Source: Arthrobacter sp. B6
GTDB lineage: Bacteria > Actinomycetota > Actinomycetes > Actinomycetales > Micrococcaceae
Direction: 5' to 3'
DNA length: 64,000 nt
Assembly (NCBI RefSeq): GCF_001663775.1
Contig: NZ_KV467168.1
Span: 2,330,870-2,394,869, forward strand
Positions 58,701 to 64,000 of this stretch are shown here, one piece after another. The translations under genes and the position numbers were made by a program. Position 1 is the first letter of the stretch. Each line of letters starts with the position of its first letter. The notes beneath the pieces were generated by a model. It was not told where the DNA came from, did no database searches, and was given only the letters and a program-made list of their open reading frames with translations.

Positions 58701-58730
58701 AGGGCTCCCGGGCATGTGCCTGGGAGCCCT
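58701..58730 (+). terminator. Rho-independent-type terminator of phoX
   Basis: AGGGCTCCC-G-GGCA and TGCC-T-GGGAGCCCT form a 13-bp stem with one internal mismatch and a 2-nt loop, followed by TTGTCGTTT. It begins 17 bp after the phoX stop. Confidence 0.8.
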
Positions 58731-58783
58731 TTGTCGTTTCCTGAATGGCCGCTGTTGCCGTGCCTTGCAGTGGCCCCAGCACC

Positions 58784-58805
58784 GTTCATCTTGTGTTCAT
58801 TTTTT
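58784..58805 (+). promoter_or_regulatory. Pho box upstream of the first pstS
   Basis: GTTCATCTTGT at 58784 and GTTCATTTTTT at 58795 are direct repeats exactly 11 bp apart, the form of actinobacterial PhoP-binding sites. The pstS start is 78 bp downstream. Confidence 0.75.
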
Positions 58806-58883
58806 GGGAGCTGTACGTTCAGTGGAGCTGGTTGCACGATGTGTTGCGCCCACCCAGTCAAACTTGATGCCCCGAAGGAAGCC

Positions 58884-60008
58884 ATGAAGCCCAACCGTTC
58901 CACTGTCGCAGCCGCTTTCCTGGCCGCGGCCGGCCTGATGGTAAGTGGCTGCGGAAGCGATGACAACTCTGATTCCTTGCCGAGCCGCCCTGGCCTTGAT
59001 GCCGAATCAGCGCAGGTCGACTGCGGCGGAAAGAGAGCGCTGAAGTCCAGCGGATCCACAGCCCAGGCCAACGCCATGACGCGGTTTGTCGCTGTGTACG
59101 AGGTCATCTGCGACGGTAAAACGCTGGATTACACCTCCAATGGTTCGGGGGCCGGCGTGTCCGAGTTCACCGGAGGCCAAACGGACATCGGCGGCTCTGA
59201 TTCACCGCTGAACGAAGCGAAAAGCGAGTACGAGGCCGCGAAAGCGCGCTGCGGAAGTGATGCCTGGAACCTGCCCGTCGTGTTCGGTCCACTGGCGGTA
59301 ACCTACAACGTCCCAGGCGTAGACGAGCTGGCCCTGGACGGGCCGACGCTGGCCAAAATATTCAATGGCACCGTCAGTTCGTGGGACGACCCTGCCATCG
59401 CAGCATTGAACCCAGGTCTGAGCCTTCCTGCGGAGAAGATCAACGTTGTCTACCGCAGCGATGAGTCTGGCACCACCGACAACTTCCAGCAGTATCTTGA
59501 TGCCGCCTCGGACGGAGCCTGGGGCAAGGGCGCCGGCAAGTCTTTCGCCGGCAGTGTGGGCGAGGGTGCTAAAGGCAACGAGGGAACTTCCGCGGCCATC
59601 AAAGGCACGGAAGGTTCCATCACCTACAACGAATGGTCCTTTGCGACTGCCCAAAAGCTCAAGATTGCCTCCATCGTGACCTCATCAGGGCCCGAGCCAG
59701 TGAAAATTTCCAATGAAACCGTGGCGAAGACCATCGCCGGGGCCACAATCAAGGGCGCCGGCAACGACCTCGTGCTGGACACTTCCTCGTTTTACAGGCC
59801 CACCCAGGCCGGCGCCTACCCTATCGTTCTGGCCACCTACCATCTGGTGTGTTCCAAGTATCCGGACCCGGACACTGCAACTGCTGTGAAGGCATTCATG
59901 CAATCGACAATCGGGGTGGGCCAGACCGGACTCTCGGGGCACGGATACATACCGCTGCCGGAAGAATTCAAGATCAAGCTCGCTGAGGCCATCGCCTCCA
60001 TTTCTTGA
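58884..60008 (+). CDS. pstS: Phosphate ABC transporter substrate-binding lipoprotein PstS (copy 1)
   Basis: A 374-residue phosphate-binding protein. The signal peptide ends in the lipobox VSGC (Cys near 23). Phosphate-binding segments are [38 protein letters not shown] and [20 protein letters not shown] 58884 has GAAGGA upstream. It is behind a Pho box but is monocistronic: phoU on the other strand follows, and the permeases lie beyond a second pstS. The two binding proteins are clearly paralogues; this one has diverged more in its N-terminal linker. Expression may differ between the two copies. Confidence 0.93.
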   Translation: MKPNRSTVAAAFLAAAGLMVSGCGSDDNSDSLPSRPGLDAESAQVDCGGKRALKSSGSTAQANAMTRFVAVYEVICDGKTLDYTSNGSGAGVSEFTGGQTDIGGSDSPLNEAKSEYEAAKARCGSDAWNLPVVFGPLAVTYNVPGVDELALDGPTLAKIFNGTVSSWDDPAIAALNPGLSLPAEKINVVYRSDESGTTDNFQQYLDAASDGAWGKGAGKSFAGSVGEGAKGNEGTSAAIKGTEGSITYNEWSFATAQKLKIASIVTSSGPEPVKISNETVAKTIAGATIKGAGNDLVLDTSSFYRPTQAGAYPIVLATYHLVCSKYPDPDTATAVKAFMQSTIGVGQTGLSGHGYIPLPEEFKIKLAEAIASIS

Positions 60009-60115
60009 GTCCGGAACGATGGGTTCCAAATTCGTGTCCGGAAGTGGGCGGAACATAGCCCGAGTCGGTGCTGACGCTACCTACCCATTGGGCAGTGCCC
60101 TTGGATTGGCTGCAG

Positions 60116-60775
60116 TCAGGGGGTCTTCCTCGCGGGCTGCCACTCGCCGGAGACGAGGTAGTTCACTTTGAAGGCCACGGATACGCCGTGGTCCGCGAAG
60201 CGTTCAAAGTATCGGCTGGCCAGGGCGACGTCCACCGTCCGGGCGGCCGGTTCATTCCAGTCGTCGGCGGCAAGGGCAGTAAAGACGCCCGCGTGGAGCT
60301 CATTGACCCGATTGTTGTGAACCGAGATCTGGTGGGCCAGGTCCAGGTCCCGCTCGGCCAGCAGGTGCGTGACTTTTCCGGCGATGGCCTGGTCCAGGTC
60401 GGAGAACTCCCGGAACGTGCCGCTGAGCCGTTCGGGGATCGCCGCGGCCGGGTACCGCAACCGGGTCAGCCGGGCGACGTGACGCGCAAGGTCGCCCATG
60501 CGTTCCAGGGACGCGCTCATACGCAGGGACGCCACGATGGTCCGGAGGTCGCTGGCGACGGGACTTTGAAGGGCCAGGATTTCGATGGCGCGTTCGTCCA
60601 GGTCGTTCTGGAGGAAGTCGATGCGTGCGTCCTGGGAGATGACTTCCTGGGCCAGCTCCAGATCAACGGTATGCAGCGCAGTGCTTGCCTTTTCGATGGC
60701 CTGGCTGACCAGGACGGACATCTCAACGAGCTGTTCACCGAGGTGGTGAAGCTCGGCCTGAAATACCTTGCGCAC
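60116..60775 (-). CDS. phoU: Phosphate signalling regulator PhoU
   Basis: A 219-residue all-helical protein made of two PhoU repeats. FQAELHHLGEQLVEMSVLV opens repeat 1, with DLRTIVASLRMSASLERMGD closing it, and a matching DVALASRYFERFADHGVSVA closes repeat 2; the ERMGD and ERFADH stretches carry the metal-binding E-x-x-x-D positions. PhoU restrains phosphate uptake and PhoR signalling when phosphate is plentiful. Here it lies on the minus strand between two plus-strand pstS genes, not at the end of the pst operon. Its promoter would lie in the 277-bp gap 60776-61052, next to a Pho box. Confidence 0.93.
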   Translation of the reverse strand: MRKVFQAELHHLGEQLVEMSVLVSQAIEKASTALHTVDLELAQEVISQDARIDFLQNDLDERAIEILALQSPVASDLRTIVASLRMSASLERMGDLARHVARLTRLRYPAAAIPERLSGTFREFSDLDQAIAGKVTHLLAERDLDLAHQISVHNNRVNELHAGVFTALAADDWNEPAARTVDVALASRYFERFADHGVSVAFKVNYLVSGEWQPARKTP

Positions 60776-60903
60776 GGAAACGGACCCTTCCAGCCGGGAC
60801 GGAGGACACCCAGCTGTGTCTGGCCGTCACTGCCAACTTATGCCACCAGCGGCATGGCCGTAAACCGCAAAGACACATGTCACGAAAGCAAAGCAGCGCA
60901 GCC

Positions 60904-60925
60904 GTTCATCTTCTGTTCATCTTTG
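60904..60925 (+). promoter_or_regulatory. Pho box upstream of the second pstS
   Basis: GTTCATCTTCT at 60904 and GTTCATCTTTG at 60915 are 11-bp direct repeats, nearly identical to the box at 58784. The pstS start is 127 bp downstream; the phoU start is about 130 bp away on the other side. Confidence 0.75.
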
Positions 60926-61052
60926 ATGGTCAGACTGTTAAGGAACGATGTCTAGCTTGAATGATGGCAGCTGCTTGTTGCCCGGCGGTGGATACCGCAC
61001 GTTCAGCATTCCGGCAGTCCGCATCAACTGCCGGGTACACCGGAGGATCTAA

Positions 61053-62174
61053 GTGAACTTCAAGCGATCAAGCGCTGCATTCGCAGCACTGGCAGCAGGC
61101 ACCCTGCTGCTTACGGCCTGTGGCAGCGACAACAACACCGGCACGCAGGCCGGAAGCATGGGATCGGCAGCTGCGTCCGATATCCAGTGCGGCGGCAAGG
61201 AAGCGCTGAAAGCCAGCGGCTCCAGCGCCCAGGCCAACGCCATGACCCGCTTCGTCACCGCTTTCGAAGCCGCCTGCGACGGACAGACCCTGAACTACAC
61301 CTCCAACGGCTCCGGCGCCGGCGTCACCGAATTCATCGGCGGCCAGACCGACATCGGCGGATCCGACTCGCCCCTGAGCGAGAAGAAGGACGAGCCCGCC
61401 AAGGCGATGGAACGCTGCGGCAGCGAAGCCTGGAACCTGCCTGTGGTCTTCGGCCCCCTGGCCGTGACCTACAACGTCGAGGGCGTGGACAAGCTCGCCC
61501 TGGACGGCAAGACCGTGGCCAGCATCTTCAACGGCACGATCACTACCTGGAACGACCCGGCCATCGCCGCCCTGAACCCGGGCGTGACCCTGCCGGCTGA
61601 GCAGATCAACGTGATCTACCGCAGCGACGAGTCCGGCACCACCGACAACTTCCAGCAGTACCTCGACGCCGCCTCTGACGGTGCCTGGGGCAAGGGCGCA
61701 GGCAAGACCTTCGCCGGCGGCGTCGGTGAAGGCGCCAAGGGCAACGAAGGCACCTCCGCGGCCGTGAAGAGCACCGAAGGTTCCATCACCTACAACGAAT
61801 GGTCCTTCGCCAAGAGCCAGAACCTGTCGGTGGCCGAGATCATCACCTCCGCTGACTCCACCCCGGTGGAAATTGGCACCGAAACTGTAGGCAAGACCAT
61901 CGCCGGCGCCAAGATCAAGGGCAAGGGCAATGACCTGGTCCTGGACACCAGCTCCTTCTACACGCCGACCGAAAAGGGTGCCTACCCGATCGTTCTGGCG
62001 ACCTACGAAATCGTCTGCTCCAAGTACGAAGACGCTGACACCGCCACCGCGGTGAAGGCCTTCCTGTCCGCCACCATCGACAAGGGCCAGAACGGCCTGA
62101 CCGACAACGGCTACATCCCCGTCCCGGACGCCTTCAAGGAAAAGCTGAAGACGGCCATCAACGCCATCTCCTAG
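61053..62174 (+). CDS. pstS: Phosphate ABC transporter substrate-binding lipoprotein PstS (copy 2)
   Basis: A 373-residue phosphate-binding protein. The signal peptide ends in LLTAC (Cys near 23). Binding segments are the same as in copy 1: [37 protein letters not shown] and [22 protein letters not shown] 61053 is preceded by GGAGG. The stop is 10 bp before pstC, so this copy is the first gene of the transporter operon and the principal partner of PstCAB. Confidence 0.95.
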   Translation: MNFKRSSAAFAALAAGTLLLTACGSDNNTGTQAGSMGSAAASDIQCGGKEALKASGSSAQANAMTRFVTAFEAACDGQTLNYTSNGSGAGVTEFIGGQTDIGGSDSPLSEKKDEPAKAMERCGSEAWNLPVVFGPLAVTYNVEGVDKLALDGKTVASIFNGTITTWNDPAIAALNPGVTLPAEQINVIYRSDESGTTDNFQQYLDAASDGAWGKGAGKTFAGGVGEGAKGNEGTSAAVKSTEGSITYNEWSFAKSQNLSVAEIITSADSTPVEIGTETVGKTIAGAKIKGKGNDLVLDTSSFYTPTEKGAYPIVLATYEIVCSKYEDADTATAVKAFLSATIDKGQNGLTDNGYIPVPDAFKEKLKTAINAIS

Positions 62175-62184
62175 GACACTACCT

Positions 62185-63255
62185 ATGTCGTCTCCACGAC
62201 CTGAGGTGACCGAACCTTCGGCCCCGCGCATCGGCGCGGGGCCGAAGGCCGCCGCACCTGACCAGAAACCCGGCAACTCGCCCGCACCCGAACCCGGGCC
62301 CGACTCTTCCGCGGCTCCCGTGTTTAAGCACGGCAGTGTTGTCGGTGACCGGATTTTCCGTGGAATCAGTACGGCAGCCGGACTTTCCGTCGTCGCCGTG
62401 ATCGTTCTGATCGCGGTGTTCCTGCTGGTCCGTGCGATCCCCTCGCTACAGGCCAACACCGTAAACTTCTTCTTCAGCAGCGAGTTCAACACCACGGATG
62501 CGGACAACCTCGCCTTCGGCATCCGGGACCTGCTCATCGTCACGGTCCTCAGCTCCGCTTTCGCCCTGCTCCTGGCCGTGCCGGTAGCGGTGGGGATCGC
62601 GATCTTCCTTACGCAGTACGCACCCCGGCGCCTCGCTCACTGGTTCGGCAACCTCGTTGACCTCCTCGCCGCGGTGCCCTCCATCGTCTTCGGCCTCTGG
62701 GGCATCTTCATCCTGGCCCCGTGGCTGGAACCGCTGGCAAAGGCCCTGAACTCGTCTCTTGGCTGGTTCCCGCTGTTCGCGACCGGCAACGTCTCCCTCA
62801 ACGGGGGCGGCACGATCTTCACCGCCGGCATTGTCCTGGCCGTTATGATCCTGCCCATCATCACCGCCATCACCCGTGAGGTCTACAAGCAGACCCCCGG
62901 CGGCCACATTGAGGCCGCCCAGGCGCTCGGTGCGACCAAATGGGAGGTCGTGAAAATGACCGTCCTGCCCTTCGGCCGAAGCGGTACGATCGCCGCCGCG
63001 ATGCTCGGACTCGGCCGCGCCCTCGGCGAGACCGTTGCCGTGCTGATCATCCTGCGCGCCTCCGCCCAGGCCGCCAGCTTCACCCTCTTTGACGGCGGCT
63101 ACACGTTCGCGTCCAAGATCGCGTCGGCGGCCGCTGAATTCAGCGCACCCCTGCCCACAGGCGCGTACATCGCGGCTGGTTTTGTGTTATTCGCCCTCAC
63201 ATTCATCGTCAACGCCCTGGCACGCTCCGTGGTTGGAAAGAAGGTCAACGGATGA
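62185..63255 (+). CDS. pstC: Phosphate ABC transporter permease PstC
   Basis: A 356-residue permease. A polar, Pro-rich N-terminus of about 50 residues precedes the first span ([20 protein letters not shown]). Five more spans follow, including the pore-forming [20 protein letters not shown] motif typical of PstC, the loop [20 protein letters not shown] and [14 protein letters not shown]. It forms the phosphate channel with PstA. Its stop overlaps the pstA ATG (ATGA). Confidence 0.95.
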   Translation: MSSPRPEVTEPSAPRIGAGPKAAAPDQKPGNSPAPEPGPDSSAAPVFKHGSVVGDRIFRGISTAAGLSVVAVIVLIAVFLLVRAIPSLQANTVNFFFSSEFNTTDADNLAFGIRDLLIVTVLSSAFALLLAVPVAVGIAIFLTQYAPRRLAHWFGNLVDLLAAVPSIVFGLWGIFILAPWLEPLAKALNSSLGWFPLFATGNVSLNGGGTIFTAGIVLAVMILPIITAITREVYKQTPGGHIEAAQALGATKWEVVKMTVLPFGRSGTIAAAMLGLGRALGETVAVLIILRASAQAASFTLFDGGYTFASKIASAAAEFSAPLPTGAYIAAGFVLFALTFIVNALARSVVGKKVNG

Positions 63256-64000
63256 GCCGCCTCGCCAACCTCACCGGCCGCAAAGAGCCAGAACTGCGTC
63301 CCTTCCCCACCGAAGAAGACCTCAAGGCCAAGCGGGCATTCCGCCCGATCAGCCGGTCCCGGCGGCTGACGGACAAGTTCGTGGCCGGTATCGTCACCCT
63401 GGCGTTCCTCGTTGCCCTGGCCCCGCTGCTGTGGGTGCTGTGGACCGTGGTGTCCAAAGGCTTCCCCGCCATCCTGAGCAGCAACTGGTGGCTGCGTTCC
63501 CTGCAGGGTGTACTCCCCGAAGAGTTCGCAGGCGGCATTTACCACGCCCTGTACGGCACAATCGTCCAGGCGCTCATGGCCGCGGCCATCTCGGTTCCCC
63601 TGGGCCTGCTGATTGCCATCTACCTGGTCGAATACGGCCGGGGACAGCTGGCCCGGCTGGTGACGCAGATGGTGGACATCATGTCCGGCATCCCTTCCAT
63701 CGTCGCGGCCCTGTTCGTCTTCAGCCTTTGGGTCGGCACATTCGGCCAACCGCAAAGCGCCTTCGCCGTCTCCCTTGCCCTGGTTCTGCTCATGCTGCCC
63801 GTGGTGGTCCGCAACACCGAGGAGATGCTCCGGCTGGTCCCGGATGAACTCCGCGAGGCGTCCTACGCCCTCGGCGTGCCGAAGTGGATCACCATCCTGC
63901 GGATCGTGCTTCCCTCGGCGATGTCAGGAATCATCAGCGGCATCATCCTCGCGGTGGCACGCGTGATGGGCGAAACAGCACCGGTCCTGGTTCTTGTCGG
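63252..64000 (+). CDS. pstA: Phosphate ABC transporter permease PstA (3' end beyond window)
   Basis: ATG 63252 overlaps the pstC stop by 4 bp, and the frame is open for about 249 codons to the window edge, so the C-terminus is cut. The protein has a charged N-terminus, a first span ([20 protein letters not shown]), the conserved [19 protein letters not shown] motif, the loop [20 protein letters not shown], and ends in [15 protein letters not shown]. It pairs with PstC. The ATPase gene pstB would be expected just beyond the window. Confidence 0.93.
   Translation, partial: MSRLANLTGRKEPELRPFPTEEDLKAKRAFRPISRSRRLTDKFVAGIVTLAFLVALAPLLWVLWTVVSKGFPAILSSNWWLRSLQGVLPEEFAGGIYHALYGTIVQALMAAAISVPLGLLIAIYLVEYGRGQLARLVTQMVDIMSGIPSIVAALFVFSLWVGTFGQPQSAFAVSLALVLLMLPVVVRNTEEMLRLVPDELREASYALGVPKWITILRIVLPSAMSGIISGIILAVARVMGETAPVLVLV

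Noticed and set aside
61068-62543. Minus-strand open frame of 491 codons opposite pstS and pstC
   Set aside because: pstS and pstC are unambiguous on the plus strand; the Gly/Val/Ala-rich opposite frame is a shadow.

Overview
The window looks like chromosome of a high-GC, soil-type actinobacterium, most likely an Arthrobacter/Pseudarthrobacter-type member of the Micrococcaceae. This is inferred from the GC-rich coding sequence, the frequent GTG starts and short gene overlaps, an IdeR/DtxR-type iron box, Pho boxes made of GTTCAT(C) repeats 11 bp apart, and the protein families present. I saw no rRNA, tRNA, CRISPR array, insertion sequence or prophage gene. Both window ends cut a gene (a TetR regulator on the left, pstA on the right).

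Layout. 1-1.9 kb: a TetR regulator divergent from a DUF2306 membrane protein, with a double operator between them, then a small lipoprotein. 2-15.6 kb: a catabolic locus with a short-chain-type NAD(P) oxidoreductase, a glycolate/D-lactate-type FAD plus Fe-S dehydrogenase, a SorC-type regulator, an Asp/Glu-racemase-family protein, a CUT1 sugar importer without its ATPase, a GH127 glycosidase, a RuBisCO-like protein and a DUF1537 acid-sugar kinase. 15.7-24 kb: a glycoside cluster (GH2, DUF5060/apiosidase-like/DUF5605, GH78) with its LacI regulator. 24.2-25.6 kb: a 25-codon leader-like ORF and rsgA. 25.7-26.8 kb: a second LacI gene. 26.9-31.5 kb: a class III aminotransferase, a PucR regulator and mmsA, probably for beta-amino acid catabolism. 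32.7-42.5 kb: an arabinan/arabinoside locus (three GH43, one GH51, a CUT1 importer and a DUF624 protein). 42.6-47.7 kb: an Opp/Dpp/Nik-type importer behind a good match to an iron box. 47.7-56.5 kb: assorted genes (hydrolase, lipoprotein, RibD-like reductase, SulP transporter with a MerR regulator, Csp-type copper protein, DUF2254, DUF421, voltage-sensor channel). 56.6-64 kb: phosphate genes (phoX, pstS, phoU, pstS, pstC, pstA).

How the parts fit. Four operator families read directly from the DNA link genes to regulators. A 24-nt motif occurs beside the SorC gene and twice in the GH127/importer divergent promoter. TTGA-N6-TCAA-type sites link the first LacI gene to the GH2/DUF5060/GH78 cluster. 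TRCAACGTTGYA-type sites link the second LacI gene to all arabinan operons 8-15 kb away. Pho boxes precede both pstS genes.

The most interesting region is 2-20 kb. A RuBisCO-like protein next to a DUF1537 kinase matches the known pair acting on 3-oxo-isoapionate in D-apiose catabolism. A glycolate-type dehydrogenase and a DUF4038/apiosidase-like glycosidase lie nearby, which suggests an actinobacterial locus for apiose-containing plant glycans or glycosides. That substrate assignment is inference.
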